Shown: positions 32,652-42,138 of the stretch, piece after piece | Layout: each line of letters opens with the position of its first letter | Position numbering within the stretch: position 1 is the first letter of the stretch | From: JAUQQI01 sp042408785 | Lineage (GTDB): Bacteria > Chloroflexota > Dehalococcoidia > JAUQQI01 | Length of the DNA: 42,576 nt | Assembly: GCA_042408785.1 (NCBI GenBank) | Contig: JBHOQU010000082.1 | Location: 1 to 42,576, forward strand | Direction of reading: 5' to 3' | Program-made: the position numbers and the translations under genes | Notes under the pieces: generated by a model | Database searches by the model: none | Told to the model about the DNA's origin: nothing | The model's input: only the letters and a program-made list of their open reading frames with translations

Positions 32652-33869
32652 ATGGAGACCCTGCCACTGGTCCTGGCCGAGCTGACGGCGCTGGCGGCCC
32701 TCGTCGGCGGCGTTGCCCTGCTCATCGCCCGGCGCAACCGGACCGTCAGTGAGGGACGGGAGCAGGCGATGCTGGAGACCCTCCACCTGGCCAACCACAC
32801 CCTGCCCTATCTCCGCCACGGCCTCAACCCCCACACCGCCGAGCGGACGGTGAAGCTTATCTACGAATACCTGCGGCCCAGCGCCGTTGCCCTGGTGGGC
32901 AACGGCATGATCCTGGCGTTTGTGGGGGCCGGCAGCGACCACCATCGGCCCGGCGCCCAGGCCATCACCCAGGTCACCCGGGAGGTGCTGCGGACGGGGC
33001 GGCCCATCGTCGCCCCGAATGCCCAGGCCATCGGCTGCAACCACCCGAACTGCCCCCTCCAGTCGGCCGTCGTGGTGCCCCTGCGGGTCCGGGGCCGGAC
33101 GGTGGGCTGCCTCAAGGTTTACTATGACGGGAACCAGGCCCTCACCCCCACCCGAATTCGCATCGCCGACAGCCTGGCCCGACTGATGAGCATCCAGATG
33201 GAGCTGGCCGAACTGGACCGCCAGACCGAGCGACTGGCCCGGGCCGAGCTGGCCGCCCTGCAGGCCCAGATCTCCCCCCACTTCATCTACAACACATTAA
33301 ACACCATCGCCGCCTTCATCCGGACCAACCCGGAGCAGGCCCACGAGCTGCTGGTGGAGTTTGCCGACTTCACCCGCCGGGCCTTCAAGCGCCGGGGCGA
33401 GTTTGCCTCCCTGGCCGACGAGCTGGAGTACGTCCACCAGTACCTGACCTTAGAGAAGGCCCGTTACGGCGACCGCCTGGAGGTGGTCTACCGGGTCGAC
33501 CCGGAGGTGCTGCCGGTCTCGGTGCCGGTTCTGGTCCTGCAGCCCCTGGTGGAAAACGCCATCCGCCACGGTATCAGCCGGAAGGTGGGGCCGGGGCGGG
33601 TGGTGATCACGGCCGAGGACCGGGGCAACGAGGTGCTCATTACCGTAAGCGACAACGGAGTCGGGATGACCCCCGAACAGGTGAGGCAGGTGCTGAATTC
33701 AGACCCCGGCCAGCGCGGCGGCCTTGGGCTGGCCAACGTCTCCGAGCGGCTTAAGAGCATTTACGGGCCGGAGCGGGGCCTCGAGGTGGAGTCGGCTCCC
33801 GGCCAGGGGACCCAGGTGCGGTTCGTCATACCGAAATTCCACGCCGGGGTGGCGGTGGCGCGGCGATGA
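32652..33869 (+). CDS. LytS-type sensor histidine kinase with GAF domain
   Basis: A 405-residue kinase. One N-terminal membrane helix (about 8-28) is followed by a GAF-like sensor (about 45-190), which carries a cysteine pair in IGCNHPNCPL that could bind metal or sense redox state. The His_kinase domain has the phospho-acceptor His210 in SPHFIYNTLN, and the HATPase_c has the N-box VENAIRHGI and G-boxes SDNGVGM and GGLGLANV. The GAF-HisK layout is that of the LytS/YehU/YpdA class, whose members sense pyruvate and related signals, but here the multi-helix 5TM sensor is absent. The gene overlaps its response regulator by 4 bases. Confidence 0.92.
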   Translation: METLPLVLAELTALAALVGGVALLIARRNRTVSEGREQAMLETLHLANHTLPYLRHGLNPHTAERTVKLIYEYLRPSAVALVGNGMILAFVGAGSDHHRPGAQAITQVTREVLRTGRPIVAPNAQAIGCNHPNCPLQSAVVVPLRVRGRTVGCLKVYYDGNQALTPTRIRIADSLARLMSIQMELAELDRQTERLARAELAALQAQISPHFIYNTLNTIAAFIRTNPEQAHELLVEFADFTRRAFKRRGEFASLADELEYVHQYLTLEKARYGDRLEVVYRVDPEVLPVSVPVLVLQPLVENAIRHGISRKVGPGRVVITAEDRGNEVLITVSDNGVGMTPEQVRQVLNSDPGQRGGLGLANVSERLKSIYGPERGLEVESAPGQGTQVRFVIPKFHAGVAVARR

Positions 33870-34633
33870 GCGGCTTAAGCCCCCTAACGGTCGGCCTGCC
33901 CACCCTGAAGGCCCTCATCGTGGACGATGAGGAGCCGGCAACCATCGAACTTAAATACCGGCTTCAGGAGACGGGCTGGCCGGTGCAGGTAAGCATCGCC
34001 CTCACGGCCACCGACGCCCTCCGCCTGCTGCGCCAGCGGGACTTCGACGTGGTCTTTTTAGACATCCAGATGCCGGGCCTTACGGGCCTGGAGCTGGCCG
34101 AGCTTCTGGCCGAATTCAGCCGGCCGCCAGTGGTGGTCTTCGTCACCGCCTACGACGAGTACGCCGTCCGGGCCTTCGAACTGCGGGCGGCCGACTACCT
34201 GCTCAAGCCGGTCCGGGTGGAGCGGCTCATCGAGACCCTGGAGCGGGTCCGGGAGCGGCGGTACCCCACCCCGAAGGCGGAGCCGCCCCGGTTTCAGCTC
34301 ATCGACCGGCTCCCGGTGGAGAAATCCGGCCGCACCCTGCTCATCGACCTGGCCGAAGTCCGGTTCGCCGAGGCCCACGACGAGCTGGTCCTGGTCAAAA
34401 CCTACGACCAGGTCTACACCGTCCGGTTCACCATGAACGAGTTGGAGGCCCGGCTGCCTAACCCGCCTTTCCTGCGGATCCACCGCTCCTTTATCGTCAA
34501 CTTAAAGCGGGTGGTGGAGATCCGGCCGTATTTCAACGGGGTCTACCTGCTGAAGGTCGACGACAAAGAGCACACCGAACTTACCGTCAGCCGGGGACAC
34601 GTTCGCAGTCTGCGGAACCTGCTGGGAATTTGA
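33866..34633 (+). CDS. LytTR-type response regulator
   Basis: A 255-residue regulator. The receiver domain (about 12-130) has the acidic pair Asp20-Asp21, phospho-acceptor Asp66 in FLDIQMPG, Thr in FVTAYDE and Lys in YLLKPV. The LytTR DNA-binding domain (about 150-250) has FLRIHRSFIVNLKRVVEIRPY. The ATG overlaps the kinase stop. LytTR proteins bind short direct repeats upstream of their targets. The natural targets here are the symporter, DUF294 and synthetase transcription units that carry a shared motif. Confidence 0.93.
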   Translation: MSGLSPLTVGLPTLKALIVDDEEPATIELKYRLQETGWPVQVSIALTATDALRLLRQRDFDVVFLDIQMPGLTGLELAELLAEFSRPPVVVFVTAYDEYAVRAFELRAADYLLKPVRVERLIETLERVRERRYPTPKAEPPRFQLIDRLPVEKSGRTLLIDLAEVRFAEAHDELVLVKTYDQVYTVRFTMNELEARLPNPPFLRIHRSFIVNLKRVVEIRPYFNGVYLLKVDDKEHTELTVSRGHVRSLRNLLGI

Positions 34634-34645
34634 GGCGGCCGGTAG

Positions 34646-34689
34646 AAATTGCCGGTGAATGGTTGAAAAGGGGAACCGACCGGCAATTT
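34646..34689 (+). promoter_or_regulatory. Inverted repeat with shared motif copy B, upstream of the synthetase genes
   Basis: Perfect 11-bp arms AAATTGCCGGT (34646-34656) and ACCGGCAATTT (34679-34689) flank a 22-base centre with its own GGTT/AACC pairing. Copy B of the shared motif, TGCCGGTGAATGGTTGAAAA, is at 34650-34669. It could act as an operator DNA site or as an RNA hairpin ending the lytTR transcript; only a short TTTT follows. Confidence 0.5.
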
Positions 34690-34715
34690 TCGGGGGCCGA
34701 ACAGCATCAGCCCCG

Positions 34716-34745
34716 TTGAGGGGCGGATTTTAAACCCGCTAGCAT
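34716..34745 (+). promoter_or_regulatory. Possible promoter of the acyl-CoA synthetase pair
   Basis: TTGAGG (34716-34721) and TAGCAT (34740-34745), 18 bases apart, each match four of six consensus bases. It lies 65 bases before the ATG and downstream of the inverted repeat. A small CCCC/GGGG hairpin followed by ATTTT overlaps the -35 box and could be a weak terminator instead. Confidence 0.35.
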
Positions 34746-34809
34746 TGATTGGGTACGGGTTTCGCCCCCTGACCTTGCCTTTTGCACACCTGGCCGGGAG
34801 GTGCTGCCG

Positions 34810-36735
34810 ATGCAGGTGATTAACCCCGTCGTCAGGCGGTGGGTTGAGGCGGCCCGGGAGGACCCGGAAGGGTTCTGGGCGCGGGCGGCCGAGAAGCTTC
34901 CCTGGTTTCGCCGGTGGGAGCGGGTTTTCGAGTGGGACTTCCCCACGTTCCGGTGGTTTATCGGGGGCCGGACGAACCTGGCCTATAACTGCTTGGACCA
35001 CCACGTGGCGGCGGGTCGGTCCGGCCAGGCCGCGCTTATCTACGTAAACGAGCGGGGCGAGCGCCGGGTTTACACCTACGCCCAGCTTCTCCGGGAGGTC
35101 CGGCGGCTGGCGGCCGCCCTCCGGGGTATGGGCATCAAGAAGGGCGACCGGCTCACCATTTACATGCCCACCAGTCCCGAGGCCATCATGCTGATGCTGG
35201 CGACGGTGCGGATCGGGGGGATCCACTCGGTGGTCTTTGCCGGCTTCGGGGCCGGGGCCCTGGCCGACCGGATCGCGGCCAGCGGGTCCCGGCTGGTCCT
35301 CACCGCCGACGTAACCTACCGCAAGGGGCGGGACGTCCGGCTCAAAGAGGTCGTCGACGAGGCCCTGAAGGCGGCCGGGGATACCGTGGAGCACGTGGTG
35401 GTCTGGCGCCGGACCGACCAGGACGTGCCGATGAGCCCCGGCCGTGACCTCTTCTGGGAGGACTTCTTAAAGCGGGCCGAGGGCCAGCCGGACGGCTGGG
35501 TTGAGATGGAGGCCAACGAGCCGGCGTACATTTTGGCCACCTCCGGCACGACGGCCAAGCCCAAGCTGGCCGTCCACACCCACGGCGGCTACCAGGTGGG
35601 AATTTACAGCACCGGCCTCTGGTGCTTCGGCCTGCGGCCCGGGGAGGTCTGGTGGTCCACCTCGGACATCGGCTGGGTGGTGGGCCACAGCTACATTGTT
35701 TACGCCCCCCTCCTGGCGGGCTGCGCCACCATCGCCTACGAGGGCGCCCTGGACCATCCGGGACCGGAGACCTTCTGGCAGGTGGTTGAGGACTTCGGGG
35801 TTACCGGCATCTTCACCTCGCCCACGGCGGTAAGGCTGCTTATGCGCTACGGGTCGGAGCCGGCCCGCAAGTTCGACCTTTCCTCCCTGGAGCGGGTGGT
35901 CTGCGCCGGCGAGGTGCTCAACGCCCCGGCCTGGGAGTGGCTTCAGAAAGAGGTTTTAAAGGACCGGGTGCCCGTCATCGACCACTGGTGGCAGACGGAG
36001 ACGGGCGGTCCGGTCATCGGCAACCCTTACGGCCTGGCCATGCTCCCCATTAAGCCGGGTTCGGCCAGCATCCCCCTGCCGGGGATGGAGGTGGGGGTTA
36101 TGACCCCGGAGGGGCAGGAGTGCGGGCCCGGGGAGAAGGGGATTTTGGTGATCAAGCGGCCCTTCCCCAGCCTGACCCCGACCCTCTGGGGCGAGCCCGA
36201 GCGGTACGCCCGGGACTACTGGCAGCGGATTCCCGGCCGGCAGGTTTACTTCACGGGCGATTCGGCCCAGCTGGATGAAGACGGGTACGTCTGGTTTGCG
36301 GGCCGGGCCGACGAAATCATCAAGATTGCGGCCCACCGCATCGGGACCATCGAGGTGGAGACGGCCTTCCTCAAGCACCCGGCGGTGGCCGAGGCCGGGG
36401 TTACCGGCCGGCCTGATGAGGTTCGGGGCGAGGTGATCTCGGCCTTCGTGGTCGTCAAGCATGGCTACCGCCCCTCGGAGGAGCTCCGCCGTGAGCTTAT
36501 CGAGACGGTCCGGCGGGAACTGGGGCCGGTGGCCGTCATCGGCGAGGTAAACTTCGTAAATATGCTGCCCAAGACCCGCAGTGGTAAAATTATGCGAAGG
36601 GTTCTTAAGGCCGTTATCCTCAACCGGGACCCCGGCGACATCACCACCATTGAAGAAGAGGGCTCGGTGGAAGAGGCGCGCCAGGCCTGGCAGCAGATGC
36701 GGGCCGAAATTCAGGCCCCGGTGAGCGACAGCTAA
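34810..36735 (+). CDS. AMP-forming acyl-CoA synthetase, acetyl/propionyl-CoA synthetase-like
   Basis: A 641-residue adenylate-forming enzyme of the Acs family. The phosphate loop is TSGTTAKPK (Ala in place of the usual Gly) followed by LAVHTHGGY. The acyl-pocket motif is DHWWQTETGGPVIGNPYG, which differs from the canonical Acs after TETG. FTGDSAQLDEDGYVWFAGR is the hinge, and the catalytic Lys593 sits in PKTRSGKIMRR, the usual acetylation site. It likely activates a short carboxylate to its CoA thioester; propionate or a branched acid is as possible as acetate. ATG 34810 is chosen over GTG 34801 because GGGAGG lies 8 bases before it. Followed after 22 bases by a second synthetase. Confidence 0.88.
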   Translation: MQVINPVVRRWVEAAREDPEGFWARAAEKLPWFRRWERVFEWDFPTFRWFIGGRTNLAYNCLDHHVAAGRSGQAALIYVNERGERRVYTYAQLLREVRRLAAALRGMGIKKGDRLTIYMPTSPEAIMLMLATVRIGGIHSVVFAGFGAGALADRIAASGSRLVLTADVTYRKGRDVRLKEVVDEALKAAGDTVEHVVVWRRTDQDVPMSPGRDLFWEDFLKRAEGQPDGWVEMEANEPAYILATSGTTAKPKLAVHTHGGYQVGIYSTGLWCFGLRPGEVWWSTSDIGWVVGHSYIVYAPLLAGCATIAYEGALDHPGPETFWQVVEDFGVTGIFTSPTAVRLLMRYGSEPARKFDLSSLERVVCAGEVLNAPAWEWLQKEVLKDRVPVIDHWWQTETGGPVIGNPYGLAMLPIKPGSASIPLPGMEVGVMTPEGQECGPGEKGILVIKRPFPSLTPTLWGEPERYARDYWQRIPGRQVYFTGDSAQLDEDGYVWFAGRADEIIKIAAHRIGTIEVETAFLKHPAVAEAGVTGRPDEVRGEVISAFVVVKHGYRPSEELRRELIETVRRELGPVAVIGEVNFVNMLPKTRSGKIMRRVLKAVILNRDPGDITTIEEEGSVEEARQAWQQMRAEIQAPVSDS

Positions 36736-36757
36736 ACTTTAAGGAGGTCGATACCCG

Positions 36758-38752
<1,995 letters not shown>

Positions 38753-38782
38753 GCCGGCCGATACTGCCCGTCGAACCCTCAG

Positions 38783-38820
38783 GCGGGGGCGGGGCCTTTC
38801 AGCGGCCCCGCCCCCGCTTT
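38783..38820 (+). terminator. Terminator of the synthetase operon
   Basis: A perfect 14-bp stem (arm GCGGGGGCGGGGCC) with a 7-base loop, followed by TTT. Very stable, but the T-run is short. Confidence 0.75.
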
Positions 38821-38834
38821 CACCTGCCTAGGGA

Positions 38835-38843
38835 TGGTATGAT
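38835..38843 (+). promoter_or_regulatory. Extended -10 promoter of the L25 gene
   Basis: TGGTATGAT is an extended -10 element (TG, one base, then TATGAT) just after the synthetase terminator. No -35 match is seen. It would give a leader of about 110 bases. Confidence 0.45.
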
Positions 38844-38881
38844 CTCCAAAAGGGAGATGCCTTCGGCCGGATGGCCCTGAG

Positions 38882-38914
38882 GGCGAGGTCCGGCCGGACC
38901 TCGCCGACATTTTT
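38882..38914 (+). promoter_or_regulatory. Attenuator-like hairpin in the L25 leader
   Basis: A perfect palindrome with 12-bp arms (GGCGAGGTCCGG and its complement, 38882-38905) is followed by ATTTTT. It has the shape of an intrinsic terminator but lies about 50 bases upstream of the L25 start, after the probable promoter. It may end leftover synthetase transcription or act as an attenuator. Confidence 0.5.
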
Positions 38915-38961
38915 GCTCAGAGAAAGCATTGAGAAATAGCCAGCGAGGGGAGGTGAGTGCG

Positions 38962-39564
38962 TTGCGGGAGCGCTTGACTCTGCAGGCTCAACCCCGCGAG
39001 CTTAAGGGCAAGAAGGTTAAGCGGTTGCTGCGGCTCGGGCTTGTGCCGGCCGTGGTTTTCGGCAAGGATGTCGGTTCGAGGCCGATTCAGGTGGCCGAAC
39101 GGGAGGCCCTCAAGGCGATCCATCAGGCCGGCACAAGCCAGCTCATCAACCTGCAGGTTGACTCGGAGGTGATTCCGGTACTGATTCGGGGGGCATATTT
39201 TGATCCGGTAACCCGGCGGCTTCATCACATCGACCTGTGGGCCGTTCCCCTCCGGGAGGAGGTTGACGTGTCGGTGCCGGTGGTGCTTACCGGCGAATCC
39301 CCGGCGGTTAAGGCCGGCGGCGTCCTGATCCAGCAGCTGGAGGCCGTCGAGGTCCGCGCCCTGCCCGAGCAGATCCCCGAAGCCATCGAGATAAACATCT
39401 CTCGCCTGGAACGGTTTTACGACGCCATCCGCGTGGGCGACCTGGAGCCCCCGCCGGGCACCAGGTTCTTGACGGACCCCGAGGCGTTAATCGTGGTGGT
39501 CGAACCGCCCGAGGCGGAAGAGGCCTCGGCGGAGGCCCAGCCCGAGTCCGGCTCGGCCGAGTAA
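38962..39564 (+). CDS. rplY: Ribosomal protein bL25, CTC/TL5 form
   Basis: About 200 residues. The N-terminal L25 domain (about 1-90; RELKGKKVKRLLRLGLVPAVVFGKD) binds 5S rRNA. The C-terminal CTC domain (about 95-185; VSVPVVLTGESPAVKAGGVLIQQL, then LPEQIPEAIEINISRL) is followed by a Glu/Ala-rich tail. The start is chosen at TTG 38962 because GGGGAGGTGA lies 5-6 bases before it; an in-frame GTG at 38953 and a TTG at 38929 are alternatives. L25/CTC helps the ribosome under stress; an Hsp20 gene follows. Confidence 0.9.
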   Translation: MRERLTLQAQPRELKGKKVKRLLRLGLVPAVVFGKDVGSRPIQVAEREALKAIHQAGTSQLINLQVDSEVIPVLIRGAYFDPVTRRLHHIDLWAVPLREEVDVSVPVVLTGESPAVKAGGVLIQQLEAVEVRALPEQIPEAIEINISRLERFYDAIRVGDLEPPPGTRFLTDPEALIVVVEPPEAEEASAEAQPESGSAE

Positions 39565-39629
39565 GTCTCCCCGGCCGTCACCCCGCTAACCGGTTTTTAA
39601 GAGTTTTTCTGGCGGCTTCTGAGGATTCT

Positions 39630-39659
39630 CTTGGGGCCTTTTGAAGAAACGCCCATTAA
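39630..39659 (+). promoter_or_regulatory. Possible heat-shock-type promoter of the Hsp20 gene
   Basis: CTTGGG and CCCATTAA are 16 bases apart, resembling the sigma-32 form CTTGAA/CCCATnT. Whether this lineage has such a sigma factor is not known. No CIRCE inverted repeat is present. Confidence 0.25.
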
Positions 39660-39729
39660 AGTTCCAGGTGGAAACCGCCGGGGCGGAGGCCCTGGCGTGA
39701 AACCAAGACTCGGTTAGGAGGTGACGGAG

Positions 39730-40185
39730 ATGCTTGAGCGCTGGGATCCGACCCGGGAGATTCGGTCGCTGCAGCGGATGGTCGACGAGCTTATCGATGA
39801 GGCTTTCCGGACCCTTGCCCCGGCCTACACCTTCCGGTACCGGGTGGCCGGTCCGACCGGGGAGCAGGTGATGCCGGTCAACGTATACCACACCGCCGAC
39901 GACCTTTACTGCCAGTTTATAATCCCGGCCGCCAAGCCCGAAGATATCCAGGTTGACCTGACGGGCGACACCCTGACGGTTCGGGCCGAGATCAAGCCGG
40001 TGGAGGGCGACGTGGAGTGGCTGCGGCGGGAGTGGCTGCCCGGGATCTACAGCCGGACCATCAGCCTGCCCTTCCCGGTCGAGGCCGATAAGGTAGACGC
40101 CCGGTATGAGAACGGCGTGCTGACCGTCCGGCTGCCGAAGGCGACGGAGGTGCGGCGGCGGGCCATTAAGGTCCAGGCTGCGTGA
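39730..40185 (+). CDS. Hsp20 small heat-shock protein
   Basis: A 151-residue chaperone. A short N-terminal arm (LERWDPTREIRSLQRMVDELIDEAF) is followed by an alpha-crystallin domain (about 45-140), with the conserved YENGVLTVRLPKA near the end. The usual C-terminal I-x-I/V motif appears as AIKV. ATG 39730 is chosen because TAGGAGGTGA ends 5 bases before it. It binds unfolding proteins in oligomers. It has its own terminator and is probably monocistronic. Confidence 0.93.
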   Translation: MLERWDPTREIRSLQRMVDELIDEAFRTLAPAYTFRYRVAGPTGEQVMPVNVYHTADDLYCQFIIPAAKPEDIQVDLTGDTLTVRAEIKPVEGDVEWLRREWLPGIYSRTISLPFPVEADKVDARYENGVLTVRLPKATEVRRRAIKVQAA

Positions 40186-40208
40186 GCCGGACGGGTTAAA
40201 CACCAGAG

Positions 40209-40241
40209 TCCGGCCGGTCGGTGGACCGGCCGGATTTTTTT
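40209..40241 (+). terminator. Rho-independent terminator of the Hsp20 gene
   Basis: An 11-bp perfect stem (arm TCCGGCCGGTC) with loop GGTG, followed by seven T residues. The last two Ts overlap the stop codon of the convergent greA gene. Confidence 0.93.
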
Positions 40242-41046
40242 ATTCGATGGCCTCGACCCGGTAGCGGATGGGCCCGGCGGGGCCCTCGACCACAACCTCC
40301 TGCTTAAGCCGGGCGTTCTGAAGGGCCCGGCCCAGGGGCGACTGGATGGAGATGCGGCCGGCCCGTACATCCACTTCCCCCGGCCCCACCAGGGTCACCT
40401 CGAGCCGCTCGCCGGTATCCAGGTCCAGCAGGCGGGCCCGGCGGCCGATGGTCACCCGGTCGGTGCGGTCGTCGGCGGGGGCCTCCACAACCTCGGCGAC
40501 CCGGAGCAGGGCCTGAATTTCCTGAATTCGGGACTGGATGCGGGCAAGCTCCTCCCGGGCGTACTGATAGGGGGCATTCTCCGAGAGGTCGCCGTCGGCG
40601 GCGGCCCGCCGCATCTCGGCCGCAATGCGGGGCCGGGCCGCCTCCAGCTCAGCGAGCTCGGCCTTAAGCCGCTGGTAGCCTTCGGGGGTCAGAACGACCC
40701 GCTGGCCGTTGGCCGGTTGTTCGGCGGGCTTCTCGGCCGGGGCCTTCCGGGGAGCGGCCCGGCGCACCCTGACCGCGGCCCCGAGGTTCTGGGCCGTAAG
40801 CTTTTGGCGGTGGAGGTAGGTTAGAAAATCTTTTAAGACCTGGGCCCGCTGGATGCCGACACCCCCGGCCCGGTCGAGGTCGGCGGCGTAGGTCGCAATG
40901 TCGGCCGGCTTGAGGGCCCGGACGGGCTGGTGGCCGCCGGCCCAGCTGAGGAAGCGCTGGAGCTCGGCGGCGGCCGCCTGGCGCTCCGGGGCGGGCAGAG
41001 TTTCCAGGTAGCTGGCGACAGCAGTAGCCAGGTCGAGGTCAGTCAT
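40240..41046 (-). CDS. greA: GreA transcription elongation factor with N-terminal integrase-type SAM-like domain
   Basis: A 268-residue fusion. Residues 1-85 have the helical pattern of a tyrosine-recombinase core-binding (SAM-like) domain: VASYLETLPAPERQAAAAELQRFLSWAG, then LKPADIATYAADL and FLTYLHRQ. A basic Ala/Pro linker (about 90-112) follows. Residues 115-268 are a complete GreA: coiled coil with the catalytic acidic tip GDLSENAPYQYAREE, and the C-terminal globular domain ending SPLGRALQNARLKQEVVVE. GreA restarts backtracked RNA polymerase by stimulating transcript cleavage. The extra domain may bind DNA. A promoter (41057-41086) lies only 10 bases before the ATG. Confidence 0.9.
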   Translation of the reverse strand: MTDLDLATAVASYLETLPAPERQAAAAELQRFLSWAGGHQPVRALKPADIATYAADLDRAGGVGIQRAQVLKDFLTYLHRQKLTAQNLGAAVRVRRAAPRKAPAEKPAEQPANGQRVVLTPEGYQRLKAELAELEAARPRIAAEMRRAAADGDLSENAPYQYAREELARIQSRIQEIQALLRVAEVVEAPADDRTDRVTIGRRARLLDLDTGERLEVTLVGPGEVDVRAGRISIQSPLGRALQNARLKQEVVVEGPAGPIRYRVEAIE

Positions 41047-41051
41047 GGCAA

Positions 41052-41963
41052 TTATGATCCTACCAACGGGGGCTGTGGGCCGTCAAAGCTCGCCCGGGCG
41101 ATCCGGCTTTCGGCCAGCCGGACGTAGTCCGGGTCGATTTCGTAGCCCACATAGCGGCGTCCCGCCCGGATGGCGGCCAGGGCAGTGGTTCCGCTGCCCA
41201 TGAAAGGGTCTAAAACCACCTCGCCCGAATAGGTGTAAAGCTGGATACACCGGTACGGAAGTTCCACCGGAAAGGGGGCCGGATGGCCAACCCGGCTGGC
41301 AGACTCGGCCGGAAATCGCCAGACGCTTTTGGTAAATTCCAGGAATTCCTCGGCCGTTATGGTGGGGTGCCGACCGAAAACCTTTGGCCGGGTAAAGGTC
41401 TGCTTTGAGAAGACCAGGACGTATTCGTGGGTGTCCCTTAAGGTGGGGTTGGCCGGAGATGCCCAGGAGCCCCAGGCGGTGGAGGGGCTTGCGCTGGCGG
41501 CCTTATCCCAGATGACCTCGCCCCGCATCAGAAAGCCCAGGTCTAAAAGGTCGGTAATGACCCAGGCGTGCAGGGGAAGGTAGGGTCTGCGGCCCAAGTT
41601 GGCGATGTTAAGGCAGAGCCTGCCCCCGGGCACCAGCACCCGGTAGACCTCGGCCATGACCTTGCGGATGAAGGCCCGGTACTGGTCGAGGGTAAGGTCT
41701 TCGTCGTAGTCCTTGCCGACGTTATAGGGCGGGGAAGTGACAACGAGGTGGACGGATGAGTCCGGAAGTTCTGACATGGATTCGGCAGACTTGCAGAATA
41801 TCCGGTTGACGGCCTCAGTGGGCAGGGGATTTTCGTGGTACGAGACTTTGTCTTCCCTTGGCAGGCCCTGGTAGAGGCGGGCTGAGTAGAAGCGGGACGA
41901 ATCGTGGCTTATCCGGCCGGGAGACCCGAAGGGGCTGGTTGAAGTCTTAAGCCTTTTCGGCAT
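41052..41963 (-). CDS. Beta-class DNA (cytosine-N4/adenine-N6) methyltransferase
   Basis: A 303-residue SAM-dependent methyltransferase. The catalytic motif IV is TSPPYNVGKDYDEDL (S-P-P-Y favours N4-cytosine), and motif I, DPFMGSGTTALAA, comes near the C-terminus, so the order is that of the beta class. YVGYEIDPDYVRLAESRI is motif II. The target-recognition region is about 165-230 (SPSTAWGSWASPANPTLRDTHEY and on). No restriction gene is visible on either side, so it looks solitary, although a partner may lie to the right of the window. It lies 5 bases before greA, but greA has its own promoter. Confidence 0.88.
   Translation of the reverse strand: MPKRLKTSTSPFGSPGRISHDSSRFYSARLYQGLPREDKVSYHENPLPTEAVNRIFCKSAESMSELPDSSVHLVVTSPPYNVGKDYDEDLTLDQYRAFIRKVMAEVYRVLVPGGRLCLNIANLGRRPYLPLHAWVITDLLDLGFLMRGEVIWDKAASASPSTAWGSWASPANPTLRDTHEYVLVFSKQTFTRPKVFGRHPTITAEEFLEFTKSVWRFPAESASRVGHPAPFPVELPYRCIQLYTYSGEVVLDPFMGSGTTALAAIRAGRRYVGYEIDPDYVRLAESRIARASFDGPQPPLVGS
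41057..41086 (-). promoter_or_regulatory. Promoter directly upstream of greA
   Basis: On the minus strand TTGACG (41086-41081) and TAGGAT (41062-41057) have an 18-base spacer. Transcription would start within about 5 bases of the greA ATG, so the mRNA is nearly leaderless. It lies inside the 3' end of the methyltransferase gene. Confidence 0.45.
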
Positions 41964-42065
41964 CCGGTTCCAGGGCTATTTTAGCACCGCCCGAGACCAC
42001 CTCGATCCCCGGACCTCCCCATAGTCGACGCTCACGCCCCTTCAAGCCTATCCCCACACAACAAC

Positions 42066-42095
42066 ACTTCAATCCCACTATGGTGCGATTTAAAG
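42066..42095 (+). repeat. Single CRISPR-repeat-like unit
   Basis: Thirty bases starting ACTTCAATCCCACTATGG and ending TGCGATTTAAAG closely resemble type I/III CRISPR repeats of thermophiles (TTTCAATCCC at the start, GATT(T/G)AAA at the end). No second copy and no cas gene are in the window, so this is a lone unit or a remnant. Confidence 0.4.
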
Positions 42096-42138
42096 GCACC
42101 GTTCTGTGACTCATAGTCATTTATTTCACCCAACAGGG

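Noticed and set aside
39589..39620. Terminator after the L25 gene
   Set aside because: CCGG pairing followed by TTTTT is present, but the stem is only 4 bp, too weak to claim.
40801..41046. Phage integrase or prophage remnant
   Set aside because: The integrase-like domain is in frame with GreA, catalytic recombinase residues are absent, and no phage genes are nearby.
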